A program made the translations under genes and the position numbers. From Stigmatella ashevillena (GTDB taxonomy: Bacteria; Myxococcota; Myxococcia; Myxococcales; Myxococcaceae): a stretch of 64,000 bases of DNA. Below, piece by piece: positions 8,328 to 17,538 of the stretch (positions are counted from its first letter, which is position 1; each line of letters begins with the position of its first letter). The stretch spans positions 8,240,425-8,304,424 of the forward strand of contig NZ_JAQNDM010000002.1 in NCBI RefSeq assembly GCF_028368975.1, written 5' to 3'. The notes under the pieces are model-generated. The model did no database searches, was not told the origin of the DNA, and saw only the letters and a program-made list of their open reading frames with translations.

Positions 8328-10295
8328 ATGCACCCCCATCCTCGGATGCTGATGGCCGCGGGCCTTCTGGCCTCTCTCCTGGCGTCCTGCACTGACACCC
8401 TCGTCGAGCCGCTCGTCCAGGAGCAGTCCCTGCTGGACGACCGGCTCACGCTCACGGGCCGCGTCTGCACGGCACCCGCCAACCCCAGCGGGTTTCCGGT
8501 GAAGGTGGTGCTCGTCATCGACCAGTCCGGCAGCATGTGTGTGTCGGATCCGCCGGGCTCTCAGGGCGTGGAGGGCTTCTGTGAGCAGGTGGATGACATC
8601 CTCCTGCCGCCGGGCGTCCTCGAGCCCGCGCGTGTCCGGGCGCTGAAGCGGCTGGTGAACCAGTTCCGCCAGCAGCCCAACGTGCAGATCTCCATCGTGC
8701 CGTTCGAGACCAACGTGAAGAACGTCTGGCCTCCGGCCACCACCGGCAACCGTTTCGCGCGGCCGGATGCCTCGCTGGACACCTACATTCGGGGCCTCCA
8801 GAGCCAGCTCGGCAAGGGCACCGACTACCAGGGCGCTGTCGGCTACGCCTACAGCCTCATCGCCAGCGACATCAACGCCGTGTCGGCGAACAACCCCGAG
8901 GTGCTGCCGCGCACCCGCTACGTGGTGGTGTTCCTCACGGATGGCACGCCGTACCCGCGCTGCTCGGCCAATGACAACCTCTCCGCCTATGCCACGCCGG
9001 ACTCGCCGGACCTGACGTGGGCGGACTCCTCGAGCGCGGGGGACTTCTGCAACCTGCTGGATCCGGACTCTCCCGACAGCATCGAGGAGTTCCAACCCGG
9101 CACGGACCGCAACCAGAACTACCAGCTCTTCAGCTACGTGCGGCGGTTGATGGAGCTGAAGGACCAGTACAACGTGGGCGACATCCGCATGCACACCGTG
9201 CTGCTCTTCAACCAGCAGGCGGTGCAGCTCTGCGGCCCCATCTGCCAGGACATCTACGGCACGTACCCCGGCACACCGCCCGCGCAGTATCCGCAGGCGG
9301 CCAAGAAGGTGGCCGCGTGGCTGCTGGCGCGCTTCGCGGAGATTGGCAACGGCGTGTACCAGGAGTTCAACGACACGGGGGAGATCAACAACATGGGCCT
9401 GGGGGCGCTGGACTATTCATCCTTCGCGTCCCGCAACGTGCTCAAGACGCTGATGGTGAGATCGCTCAGCTCCATCCCCGGTGAGGCGGGGCGAGAGCTG
9501 GACACGGACGGGGATGGGCTGGGGGACCTGGTGGACAACACCTTCACTCTGCAGACCAATGCCTACGTCCCGGACAGCGATGGGGATTGCTTGGACGACG
9601 CCTTCGAAGCGCGCCGGCAGGACCAAGGCTTCAAGCCCGGCAACGATCTGGACGCGCGGGGGTGCGACCCCACCTCTCCCCTGACGCGGGGTTGTGTCTG
9701 CCGCGACACGGACGGCGATGGCCTGTCCCAGTTCGCCGAGGCCTACCTGAAGACACGCGATGGCATCGTGGACAGCGACGGAGACGGCGTGCCCGATGGC
9801 ATCGAGTCGCGCTATGGGTTGGATCCGCTCTCCGCGAACGTGTCCGGCCTCGACACGGATGGAGATGGAATCCCCGACGGGGATGAGCTGCGCTCGGAGT
9901 CGGACCCGACGCGGCGGGACCGGGCCTTCTACGAGCGCTTCGGCTACCAGTACGGGGTGAAGATCGCCGAGAAGCGCGACAACGGCAGCACCTGCTACGA
10001 CTTCACCGTGTCCAACTTGCAGATGGTGACGCCGCCCAACCGCTCCGGGGTGCAGCAGGGCTACAACCTCTTCAAGGTGTGGTTCGCCGAGGCCCCGGAG
10101 AGCGGTGTGGCCACGGACTACGGGGTGTGGCGCACGGCCTGTGCCTGGGCGCAGTATGCGCCGCCGGGCCTGCGCGTGCCGCTGGGGCCTTCGCTGGCGC
10201 TGGAGGACGGGAACTTCCGCAGGCCGCAGGACCTCGACGAGATGAGTGAATACATGCAGCGGTGTGTGGGAGACGGGCCCGGGGCGGCGCCGTGA
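8328..10295 (+). CDS. vWA + TSP3 lipoprotein (paralogue B, intact MIDAS)
   Basis: 655 residues. The signal peptide has a lipobox LLASC (Cys21), then GRVCTAP and a vWA domain starting VKVVLVIDQSGSMCVSD, so the DxSxS metal site is intact. The domain is about 350 residues long with insertions; VVVFLTDGTPYP supplies a further vWA strand and Asp. TSP3-like calcium repeats follow (DTDGDGLGD, DSDGDCLDD, DTDGDGLSQ, DSDGDGVPD, DTDGDGIPD), then the C-terminal domain shared with paralogues A and C (STCYDFTVSNLQMVTP). The stop shares one base with the next ATG (TGATG), so the two genes are probably co-translated. Likely a surface ligand-binding protein; the ligand is unknown. Confidence 0.87.
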   Translation: MHPHPRMLMAAGLLASLLASCTDTLVEPLVQEQSLLDDRLTLTGRVCTAPANPSGFPVKVVLVIDQSGSMCVSDPPGSQGVEGFCEQVDDILLPPGVLEPARVRALKRLVNQFRQQPNVQISIVPFETNVKNVWPPATTGNRFARPDASLDTYIRGLQSQLGKGTDYQGAVGYAYSLIASDINAVSANNPEVLPRTRYVVVFLTDGTPYPRCSANDNLSAYATPDSPDLTWADSSSAGDFCNLLDPDSPDSIEEFQPGTDRNQNYQLFSYVRRLMELKDQYNVGDIRMHTVLLFNQQAVQLCGPICQDIYGTYPGTPPAQYPQAAKKVAAWLLARFAEIGNGVYQEFNDTGEINNMGLGALDYSSFASRNVLKTLMVRSLSSIPGEAGRELDTDGDGLGDLVDNTFTLQTNAYVPDSDGDCLDDAFEARRQDQGFKPGNDLDARGCDPTSPLTRGCVCRDTDGDGLSQFAEAYLKTRDGIVDSDGDGVPDGIESRYGLDPLSANVSGLDTDGDGIPDGDELRSESDPTRRDRAFYERFGYQYGVKIAEKRDNGSTCYDFTVSNLQMVTPPNRSGVQQGYNLFKVWFAEAPESGVATDYGVWRTACAWAQYAPPGLRVPLGPSLALEDGNFRRPQDLDEMSEYMQRCVGDGPGAAP

Positions 10296-12079
10296 TGAGA
10301 AGGGCGGGCTTGGCGGTGGTGTTGGTGGGACTGGGGCTGGCGGTGGTGGCCGCCTGCACCGATGCCTACCTCTATGACGAGCGTCGGGATGAGCAGCTTC
10401 CGGTGGACCGGGCCGTGGCCTTCGAGGGCCGCTTCTGCACGGTCGGCACCAACGAGGTGGTGCGCCCCATCAAGATCATCGTCGCCATGGATGCCAGTCA
10501 GTCCATGAACGTGAGCGATCCGGATGGCGCGCGCGCCACGGCGCTCATCTCTCTGCTGGACAGCCTTCCGGATGATCCCGAGGTCTACGTCGCGGTAGTG
10601 CTCTTCGCGGGCAGCACCACGGCCTACCTCACCCAATCCGGCACGCCTCCGGTGGACGGCTTCGTACAGGTGGCCAGCCTCACCGCCACCCAGAAGCTCA
10701 ACATGCGCAGGACGCTGCTCAACTTCCAGAACCCGGACAACTCTCCGAACCGGGACTCGACGGACTTCGTCAAGCCCCTGGCGGACATCTACTCGCTCAT
10801 CAACACGGACATCGCCCTGAGCCGCACCACCCCGGGAGGCTCTCAGTCCCTGGCCCAGGCGCGCTACTCGCTCATCTTCCTGTCGGATGGCCGACCCAGC
10901 AACGACCAGGACGACGAGCTGCTCCAGGGCGATGCGGTGGTGCGCATCCGCCAGCTGAAGGACCTGGTGGAGGACGTCCGCGTCAACACGGTGCACGTCT
11001 TCAACCCCACGCAACCAGTCAGTTCGGTGTGTGACTTGACGGGGGATGGCGGCTGCCCGCTGCTGCTCATCAACCAGAACGCGGACCGCCTGGAGAAGAT
11101 GGCGGCGCTGGGGGGAGGCAACTTCCGCGACTTCCGCAACAACGAGCCCATCAACTTCCTGAACTTCCAGTTCGGTCAGGCCCGGCGCGCCTTTCAAGTG
11201 AAGGAGCTGATCGCCTCCAACTTCAACGCTCCGCCGGGCAGTCCCCTGGGTCTGGCCGATACGGACGGGGATGGGCTCACCGATGCGGAAGAGGCGGAGG
11301 TGGGCACCAGTCCCACGCGCGTGGACACGGATGGGGATGGCTTCAGCGATGGGGTGGAGGTGCGCTTCGCCCGCCAGGGGGTGGACTTCAATCCCATCCA
11401 GGTGGCGTATCCGGACGGAGGCGGCCTGGATCCCGGCTGCCCACCCCCCCTGCGGGCTTTGGACTCGGACTGTGATGGGCTCCTGGACTGCGACGAGCAG
11501 TTCATCGGCACCAACGCGAACGTGGTGGACAGTGACCGGGATGGCGTTCCGGACGGCATCGAGTGGCGCGGAGGGACCCAGGGCGCCAGCAACGACCTGG
11601 ACGAGGACCCGGACAACGATGGGCTCTCCAGCCGGGCGGAACTGCGGCTGCACACGAGCCCGCTGGAGATGGACACCGCGCACCTGTCCGTGGATGGCTA
11701 CCGCTACGAGATGAAAGCGGAGGGGCCGCCCGATGAGCTGGGGCGCCAGTGCTACACCTTCCGGGTGGACAACGTGCTGCTGGCCCCGACCCTGGCGGAG
11801 TACAGCGACGGCGGGGTGGACGGCGGGGGAGAACTGCTCCCGGATGGGGGCCTGCCGGTGGTGCGCGGCGCGGGCTACAACAGCCTCTACCTCTCCGTGG
11901 CGATGGTTCCCGCGGATGACCCCACCGCGCGCACCCTCACCCGCGCCTTCCGTTATGACTTCGCGCGCTATCCCATCGGGGGCATCAAATCCCCCGTGGA
12001 TGGTGTCATCCGTGTCAACCCAGAAAACTTCGTCGAGGGGTGCCCGGGCCGTCCAGAGTCCACCCCTTCGTCGCCCTGA
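10295..12079 (+). CDS. vWA + TSP3 lipoprotein (paralogue C, MIDAS DASQS)
   Basis: 594 residues from the ATG at 10295, which touches the stop of paralogue B; a GTG three bases upstream is an alternative. The lipobox is VVAAC (Cys21), followed by CTDAYLYDE and then GRFCTVG, which align with the start of the other two copies. The vWA domain begins IKIIVAMDASQSMNVSD (MIDAS intact) and includes YSLIFLSDGRPSNDQ. Calcium-type repeats (DTDGDGLTD, DTDGDGFSD, DSDCDGLLD, DSDRDGVPD) precede the shared C-terminal domain (RQCYTFRVDNVLLAPT, GYNSLYLSVAM). It is the third member of the cluster and ends nine bases before the next lipoprotein gene. Confidence 0.87.
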   Translation: MRRAGLAVVLVGLGLAVVAACTDAYLYDERRDEQLPVDRAVAFEGRFCTVGTNEVVRPIKIIVAMDASQSMNVSDPDGARATALISLLDSLPDDPEVYVAVVLFAGSTTAYLTQSGTPPVDGFVQVASLTATQKLNMRRTLLNFQNPDNSPNRDSTDFVKPLADIYSLINTDIALSRTTPGGSQSLAQARYSLIFLSDGRPSNDQDDELLQGDAVVRIRQLKDLVEDVRVNTVHVFNPTQPVSSVCDLTGDGGCPLLLINQNADRLEKMAALGGGNFRDFRNNEPINFLNFQFGQARRAFQVKELIASNFNAPPGSPLGLADTDGDGLTDAEEAEVGTSPTRVDTDGDGFSDGVEVRFARQGVDFNPIQVAYPDGGGLDPGCPPPLRALDSDCDGLLDCDEQFIGTNANVVDSDRDGVPDGIEWRGGTQGASNDLDEDPDNDGLSSRAELRLHTSPLEMDTAHLSVDGYRYEMKAEGPPDELGRQCYTFRVDNVLLAPTLAEYSDGGVDGGGELLPDGGLPVVRGAGYNSLYLSVAMVPADDPTARTLTRAFRYDFARYPIGGIKSPVDGVIRVNPENFVEGCPGRPESTPSSP

Positions 12080-12088
12080 GCCCCCACC

Positions 12089-14434
12089 ATGACCCGTCTT
12101 CTCTGGCTGCTGCCGCTCGTGCTGCTCTCGCTGACTGCTTGCTCATCGGGGGGAGAAAACACCCCGGATGCGGGAGACCCCGCGCTCGCGGATGAGTGCA
12201 ACAGCCCAGAGGATGCCCTCAACAAGCCGCAGTGCGAGCTGTCCGTGGAAGGAGAGGGTCAGGTGCTGGAGGCCTACCTGTCCACCGCCGGCGATGAGGA
12301 CTGGTACAGCGTGCGCATCCCCGCGACGGCGGGACCTCGCACGCTGGTGCAGGTCACTGCGGGCTACGCGGTGCAGAGCACGGCGGTGAACCTCTCGGTG
12401 AACCTCCTGCGGGAGGATGGCGCGGCTTCCTTGATCAAGGGCGTGGACAAGCATGGCCAGGGAGCCCCTCGGCCGGTGGAGTTCATCGTTCCCTTCGGAG
12501 AGCCCAATGCGCGGCTCCTGATCTTGCTGAAGGATGAGCCCAATGTGGTCAACCGGCCCAACTTCGATGCGCGCTCTCCCTACTTCGTGCGGGTGAAGGT
12601 GCTGGAGAACCCGGACCTCTTCGAGCCCAACGACACGCCGGCGCAGGCCACGCCCCTCACCTTCGTGCCGGAGGCGGGCAAGGAGACCGGCCGGGCCGTG
12701 GGCTACCTGGGCACCAAGGGGGACGTGGACTATTTCTCCTTCACGGCCCCCGCCAAGAAGGTGCTCTACGTGCGGGTGTCCGCACCGGAGCTGACGCCGC
12801 CTCCCGCCTACCGTCTCTCCTATGAACTGGTACGGCCCAACGGCACGGCCGAGGCCCAGGATCAGGTACCCAACACCTCGATCGCCGCGGAGCTGGCGAC
12901 CGCGCGCCGGGTGAAGGACGCGGGCCAGTGGTTGGTGAAGGTGAAGGGCTACCAAGCCGTGACGGATCCGAACACGCCGCCCGGGGATGTGCGCCAGGCG
13001 TACACGGTGGAAGTCCAGTTGATGGACGAGGCGGATGCGCAGGACATCAACGGTGACAATGATCTCCGGGAGCGGGCCACGGTGAAGGCGTTCGGGCCGT
13101 ATTCCGGCTCGGCCCAGACGCTGTCCTTCGCGGGCCGTCTCGGCTCGGTCCCCGACGTGGACTGGTACGCGGTGGACGTGCCCGCTTACGTGAAGAGTGG
13201 CGTCCCCCAGCCTTCCCTGCTGCACTACCGCTTCACGCCGGGCTCTGGCGGAGGCCGCTTCACCCCCCTGCCGGGATTCCTCGACCGGCAGTTGCTCGTT
13301 TTCACCCAGGTGACCAAGGGGACGACCCTCGCGGACCAGCGCGTCGCCTGCGCCACGGACGTGACGGTGTGTCCCAAGGGGTATGCGGAGAAGGCCGAGG
13401 GGCAGGGGCTGGTGGAGGCCTACTGCGGAGCGGGCACCGCGGCGCTGTGCGTCCACTCGTCGCGCCAGGAGGATCCCCAGCGCTTCGCCACCCTGCGCAA
13501 CTTCGAGGGAGCCATTCCGGTGCCGCCCGGCACGCAGACGGTGCGGTACTTCTTCCTCGTCGAGGACGCCTCCAATGACTGGGCGGATGACCGGGACTAC
13601 ACCCTGTCGGTGACCTGGGTGGAGGACGCGGACGAGTCAGACCGTTACGCAGGCGGCAACCAGGAGCAGCCCACCGCCCTGACGCTGGCCAATGATCCCA
13701 CGGGCAATACGTTCCCCGCGCCTCCCGCTTCCGCCACGGTGATGAGCGGGGTGCTCTCGCATGGCTATGGCCGCCTCCAGCCGGGGGACCGGCTCACGGG
13801 CCGGGGGGCGCGCGGCCCTGGGGACTACGATGCGGTCCCCACGGACGTGGACAGCTACATCCTCACCATTCCAGGAGGGCAGGCGCAGCCCCAGGACCGC
13901 ACCTGGGAACTGCAGTGGACGGTGCAGAACCTGGCGGACGGTGGCATTCCGCCGCATGGGCTCGCGCTGGACCTGACCTTTTGCGATGGGGACCGCCTGG
14001 ACGGAGGGGCCTGCACGCCGGTGAGCCGGGGCAGCCGCAACTCCCCGCTGACGCTGGCCTACCGGGGGGACGCGCTGCGCGCCTGGCACTCCCCCAGCGG
14101 GAGCACCAGTGGCTTGCAGCCGCTCTACTCGAAGACGGTGTCGGGCAACGCCACGGTCTTCACCGTGTTGCCGTATGCGTGCTCCTGCCTGGAGCCGCGC
14201 TTCGTCCGGGGGGGCACCCTCCGCGTGGATGTCTCCGCCACCGAGCGGGAGACCTACGATCGGCTGAACTACTCGGTGCGCACCGCTTACACCGATTACC
14301 CGAAGAGCTACGCCGTGGATGGCGGCACGAGCCTCTGCCCGGCGCCGCAGCAGGACGGGGGCACGCCCCTTCCGGATGGCGGCACCACGCCCATCACCTG
14401 GACGCGGGGCTGTCAGTTCACCCTTCAGCCTTGA
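12089..14434 (+). CDS. Large lipoprotein with repeated pre-peptidase-like beta-sandwich domains
   Basis: 781 residues with a lipoprotein signal (LLSLTAC, Cys18). At least three beta-sandwich modules resemble bacterial pre-peptidase C-terminal (PPC) domains, recognised by DEDWYSVRIPA, GDVDYFSFTAPA and VPDVDWYAVDVPA at about residues 70, 210 and 350. A Cys-containing C-terminal half follows, with further DVDSYILTIPG-like strands and a short Asp/Gly/Pro-rich tail. No catalytic domain is recognisable, so it is more likely structural or adhesive than a protease. It starts nine bases after paralogue C and probably ends the operon. The call as a surface protein is firm; its partner role with the vWA/TSP3 proteins is inferred from position. 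Confidence 0.83.
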   Translation: MTRLLWLLPLVLLSLTACSSGGENTPDAGDPALADECNSPEDALNKPQCELSVEGEGQVLEAYLSTAGDEDWYSVRIPATAGPRTLVQVTAGYAVQSTAVNLSVNLLREDGAASLIKGVDKHGQGAPRPVEFIVPFGEPNARLLILLKDEPNVVNRPNFDARSPYFVRVKVLENPDLFEPNDTPAQATPLTFVPEAGKETGRAVGYLGTKGDVDYFSFTAPAKKVLYVRVSAPELTPPPAYRLSYELVRPNGTAEAQDQVPNTSIAAELATARRVKDAGQWLVKVKGYQAVTDPNTPPGDVRQAYTVEVQLMDEADAQDINGDNDLRERATVKAFGPYSGSAQTLSFAGRLGSVPDVDWYAVDVPAYVKSGVPQPSLLHYRFTPGSGGGRFTPLPGFLDRQLLVFTQVTKGTTLADQRVACATDVTVCPKGYAEKAEGQGLVEAYCGAGTAALCVHSSRQEDPQRFATLRNFEGAIPVPPGTQTVRYFFLVEDASNDWADDRDYTLSVTWVEDADESDRYAGGNQEQPTALTLANDPTGNTFPAPPASATVMSGVLSHGYGRLQPGDRLTGRGARGPGDYDAVPTDVDSYILTIPGGQAQPQDRTWELQWTVQNLADGGIPPHGLALDLTFCDGDRLDGGACTPVSRGSRNSPLTLAYRGDALRAWHSPSGSTSGLQPLYSKTVSGNATVFTVLPYACSCLEPRFVRGGTLRVDVSATERETYDRLNYSVRTAYTDYPKSYAVDGGTSLCPAPQQDGGTPLPDGGTTPITWTRGCQFTLQP

Positions 14435-14442
14435 GGCGAGGA

Positions 14443-14467
14443 GGGAGGCCCCGGGGGCGGCCCTCCC
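14443..14467. terminator. GC-rich hairpin between convergent genes
   Basis: GGGAGGCC pairs with GGCCCTCCC around a GC-rich loop in the 45-base gap between two convergent genes. The position fits a bidirectional terminator, but there is no clear T-run. Confidence 0.4.
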
Positions 14468-14479
14468 CGCGGCGCACGG

Positions 14480-14932
14480 CTACGGAGGCGGGGTGACGCC
14501 CACGCCAGCAAGGCCGATCTGCTTCTCGGGGGCGTTGGCGGCGTTGGACTTGAGGACGAAGGAGCCCTCGTAGGTCTTGGCCTGCTTGGGGGTGAACTCC
14601 GCCTCGATGAGGGCTGTCTTCCGGCTTTCGATCGTCAGCGTCCCGCCCTCGGCGAGCGCGTCGGGGAGCCGGAGGACGAACTCCGAGGGGGCGTTCTTGA
14701 CGACGGCGGTGATGACCAGGGGCTGGTCCCCCCGGTTCTCGATGTAGAGCGAGTTGCGGGAGGCCGCACCCACGTACGTGCCCCGGTCGAACTCCGTGTC
14801 AAAGGCAAGCCGCTCACGGTCCACGAGCAGGAAGGGCCCCTTCTCCAGGGTGTAGGACTCTTCGTCCCCCCCGCAGGCGGCCAGGGCCAGGGCAATGAGG
14901 GGGAGCCACGGGAAGGGCAGGCGCATGTTCAT
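14480..14932 (-). CDS. Small lipoprotein with Ig-like (ASH/DUF1573-type) domain
   Basis: 150 residues. The start has GAGGAG three bases upstream, and the signal ends in a lipobox (IALALAAC, Cys20). The mature part is one predicted beta-sandwich with NSLYIENRGDQPLVIT, a strand pattern typical of ASH/abnormal-spindle-like or choice-of-anchor domains that mediate protein contacts. It is divergent from the 14958 lipoprotein gene with only 25-43 bases between starts, so the two promoters must overlap or lie inside the coding regions. Function unknown. Confidence 0.8.
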   Translation of the reverse strand: MNMRLPFPWLPLIALALAACGGDEESYTLEKGPFLLVDRERLAFDTEFDRGTYVGAASRNSLYIENRGDQPLVITAVVKNAPSEFVLRLPDALAEGGTLTIESRKTALIEAEFTPKQAKTYEGSFVLKSNAANAPEKQIGLAGVGVTPPP

Positions 14933-14957
14933 TCACTCCTCGGATATGGTTCAGACA

Positions 14958-15461
14958 ATGGAGAGGTTTGTAACAGTGTTCCGTGGGCGTCCCCAAGCGG
15001 TTGCCTTCATGGTGTTGGTGTGGGGGCTGGGGTGTGGCGGCTCCCGCTCGGACTTCATTGGAGGCCGCGCGAAGGATGTGTGCGACGCCCAGTGGCCGGT
15101 GTGCAGCCGGATGGCGGGCTGCATCCTGGGCGAGGAGAGCTACATGGAGGGGCGCTTCCCGGGACGGGCACAGATCATCGTGCAGATTCCGGAGCCCGCC
15201 ACGGTGCGGCTGCGGTTCTTCCTGGAGGACGTGGTGGCGGCGGGGCAGGAGACGGTGGTGACGTTCCACGAGGAAGGGTGCCGGGAGCGCATCCGCCAGG
15301 TGGTGAGTGGGCGCACCGCCCTGGAGTCGGCAGAACGGCTCGGGGAGTTCAGCCGCGAGGCGGAGCTGACCGGGGTGGGGGACCACATGGTGGAGTTCGA
15401 GTCGGACCTGCAAGCCCGCTATGTGCTGAAGGTGGAAGTGGAGCCGCTGCGCAACCGCTGA
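14958..15461 (+). CDS. Small lipoprotein of unknown function
   Basis: 167 residues from the ATG at 14958. A GTG at 14976 has the better ribosome-binding sequence (GAGAGG, nine bases upstream) and would give a shorter, still complete signal. The hydrophobic stretch AVAFMVLVWGLGC is a lipobox. The mature protein is small with four Cys residues (VCDAQWPVC, GCILGEES), suggesting disulfide bonds, followed by beta-strands (AQIIVQIPEPATVRLRFFLE). I recognise no family. It forms a divergent pair with the Ig-like lipoprotein. Confidence 0.75.
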   Translation: MERFVTVFRGRPQAVAFMVLVWGLGCGGSRSDFIGGRAKDVCDAQWPVCSRMAGCILGEESYMEGRFPGRAQIIVQIPEPATVRLRFFLEDVVAAGQETVVTFHEEGCRERIRQVVSGRTALESAERLGEFSREAELTGVGDHMVEFESDLQARYVLKVEVEPLRNR

Positions 15462-15503
15462 GCCCTTCGCGGTGGCCCCAGGGGAGCGGAAGGAGGAGGA
15501 GAC

Positions 15504-16958
15504 GTGTATCTCGGCATCGATGTGGGGACCTCGTCCGTCAAGGCGGTGCTCGTGGATGGGAACGAGCGCATTGTCGGGAGCGCCCACGTGGCACTGGAGG
15601 TCACCCGGCCCCATCCGGGCTGGTCGGAGCAGGAGCCGGACGCCTGGGTGAGGGCCTGTGAGCGCACCCTGGACGAGCTTGCCGCGAAGCACCCCTCGGA
15701 GATGGCGGCCGTGGAGGGACTGGGCCTGTCCGGACAGATGCACGGGGCGGTGCTGCTGGGGGAGGGGGACACGCCCTTGCGCCCAGCGATTCTCTGGAAT
15801 GATGGGCGCTCGGAAGCCGAATGCCGCGTGCTCGAGGAGCGCTGCCCTCGCTTGAGGCACCTCTCCGGCAACATCGCCATGCCAGGGTTCACCGCGCCCA
15901 AGTTGCTCTGGGTCGCGAAGCACGAGCCGGACGTCTTTGCGAAGCTCCGCAAGGTGCTGCTGCCCAAGGACTACCTCCGGCTGTTCCTGACCGGAGAGCA
16001 CGTGTCGGACATGTCCGACGCCGCCGGGACGCTCTGGCTCGACGTGGCGAAGCGCGACTGGTCGGACGAGCTGCTCGCGGCCACGGGGCTCACGCGAGAG
16101 CACATGCCGCGCCTCGTCGAGGGCTCTCAAGCCTCCGGCAGGCTGCGGCCCGAGTGGGCCCGCCGGTGGGGCATGGCGCGGGCCCCGGTGGTGGCCGGCG
16201 GTGGCGGAGACAACGCGGCCAGTGCCGTGGGGATTGGCGCCGTTCGTCCAGGCTCCGCCTTCGTTTCGCTGGGCACCTCCGGTGTGCTCTTTGTGTCCAA
16301 TGCGCGCTTCTCCCCCAATACAGAGGGGGCGGTGCATGCCTTCTGCCATGCGGTGCCGGGCCTCTGGCATCAGATGGGCGTCATCCTGTCTGCCGCCGCC
16401 AGCCTGGAGTGGCTGGCAACGCTCCTGAACCAGCCCGCGCCCGCCCTGACGGCGGAGTTGGGGGAGCGCGTGGGAGGCCCCTCTCCGGTGAAGTTCCTGC
16501 CCTATCTCTCGGGAGAGCGCACGCCGCACAACGATGCCTCGGCCCGGGGGGCCTTCGTGGGGCTGGCGCACGGGCAGGGGCGGGAAGCGCTGACCCAGGC
16601 CGTATTGGAAGGCGTGGCCTTCGCCTTCGCGGATTGTCTGCGGGTTCTCTCCGATGCTGGGACCGAAGTCGTCCGGGCCTCGGCGGTGGGCGGGGGCTCT
16701 CGCTCGCACCTCTGGCTGAAGATCCTCGCGAGCGTGCTGAACCGGCCGCTCGATGTGCACGCGGAGGGAGACTTCGGAGGGGCATTCGGGGCAGCCCGGC
16801 TGGGTCGGCTGGCCGCGACGGGCGAGGATCCGCTTGCGGTAGCGAGACCTCCTCCCGTGGCCCAGGTGGTGGAGCCCGAGGCCGCGCTGGTTCCCCAATA
16901 CGTAGAGGCATACGCACGCTGGCGAGAGCTCTACCCAGCGCTCAAAGGCCGGTTTTGA
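15504..16958 (+). CDS. xylB: Xylulokinase (FGGY carbohydrate kinase)
   Basis: 484 residues, the normal length for the family. The start is GTG, fixed by GGAGGAGGA just upstream and by the immediate phosphate-binding motif MYLGIDVGTSSVKAVLVD. Other FGGY signatures are GLSGQMHGAVLL, LPKDYLRLFLTGE, GGGGDNAASAVGIG and the C-terminal GGGSRSHLWLKILA. It phosphorylates D-xylulose to xylulose 5-phosphate, feeding the pentose phosphate pathway. There is no xylose isomerase or transporter beside it; the polyol operon at 21-28 kb could supply xylulose if its dehydrogenase accepts arabitol (inference). A related FGGY specificity cannot be ruled out. Confidence 0.88.
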   Translation: MYLGIDVGTSSVKAVLVDGNERIVGSAHVALEVTRPHPGWSEQEPDAWVRACERTLDELAAKHPSEMAAVEGLGLSGQMHGAVLLGEGDTPLRPAILWNDGRSEAECRVLEERCPRLRHLSGNIAMPGFTAPKLLWVAKHEPDVFAKLRKVLLPKDYLRLFLTGEHVSDMSDAAGTLWLDVAKRDWSDELLAATGLTREHMPRLVEGSQASGRLRPEWARRWGMARAPVVAGGGGDNAASAVGIGAVRPGSAFVSLGTSGVLFVSNARFSPNTEGAVHAFCHAVPGLWHQMGVILSAAASLEWLATLLNQPAPALTAELGERVGGPSPVKFLPYLSGERTPHNDASARGAFVGLAHGQGREALTQAVLEGVAFAFADCLRVLSDAGTEVVRASAVGGGSRSHLWLKILASVLNRPLDVHAEGDFGGAFGAARLGRLAATGEDPLAVARPPPVAQVVEPEAALVPQYVEAYARWRELYPALKGRF

Positions 16959-17011
16959 GGGAGCGCGGACAGAGCCAGTTGGCTGACCTTGAGCAGTTCG
17001 TGGAGATTCAT

Positions 17012-17371
17012 GTGACAAACCCCGCATTCGAACAGCAGATCCGCGACCTGTACGCTGCGTTCAACCGCCGCGACAGCTCGTACGTGACCGACCGTATGTC
17101 ACGGGACGTGACGTGGCCGCGGGCCTTCAAGGGCGGTGTGGTGCACGGTCCCGAGGCGGTCCGCTCCTACTGGGAAGCGCAGTGGGCGGAGATCGATCCC
17201 CACGTCGAGCCGGTCGGCATCGAACGAGGCGACGATGGACGCTACGACGTCGAGGTCCATCAGGTGATCAAGGACCTCGCGGGCTCGGTCATCGCCGACT
17301 CGGTCGTCCACCACGTCTACACCTTCGACGGCTCGACCATCGTCAGCATGGAGATCCCTCCCGACGAGTGA
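17012..17371 (+). CDS. SnoaL-like / NTF2-fold small protein
   Basis: 119 residues from a GTG at 17012; a longer start is possible because the frame stays open upstream. The pattern is that of SnoaL-like polyketide-cyclase or ketosteroid-isomerase folds: an N-terminal helix IRDLYAAFNRRD, then GGVVHGPEAVRSYWEAQWAEI, then curved strands ending HHVYTFDGSTIVSMEI. Such proteins range from isomerases to stress proteins of unknown role, and no catalytic pair can be assigned here. It follows xylB by 53 bases. Confidence 0.75.
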   Translation: MTNPAFEQQIRDLYAAFNRRDSSYVTDRMSRDVTWPRAFKGGVVHGPEAVRSYWEAQWAEIDPHVEPVGIERGDDGRYDVEVHQVIKDLAGSVIADSVVHHVYTFDGSTIVSMEIPPDE

Positions 17372-17538
17372 GATCCCGCCGGCGCTTATGCCTTTGCTGC
17401 TGCCTCAATCGCGGGGCTCGCCTCTTGCGGCTTCGGCTCTAACCCTGAGTACCAACAAGCTCTGGCCTCCCTACGAGCCGCACCACCTGTTACGTTGGCA
17501 GCTTAAGTCCACTGTCCACCAAATTGAGGCAAGCCCAC

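Noticed and set aside
6684-9194. An 836-codon minus-strand frame across the TSP3 genes
   Set aside because: It arises because the Asp/Gly repeats read as Val/Arg/His on the reverse strand; there are no protein features.
14814-17027. A 737-codon minus-strand frame over xylulokinase
   Set aside because: Shadow of the FGGY kinase; composition is non-protein-like.
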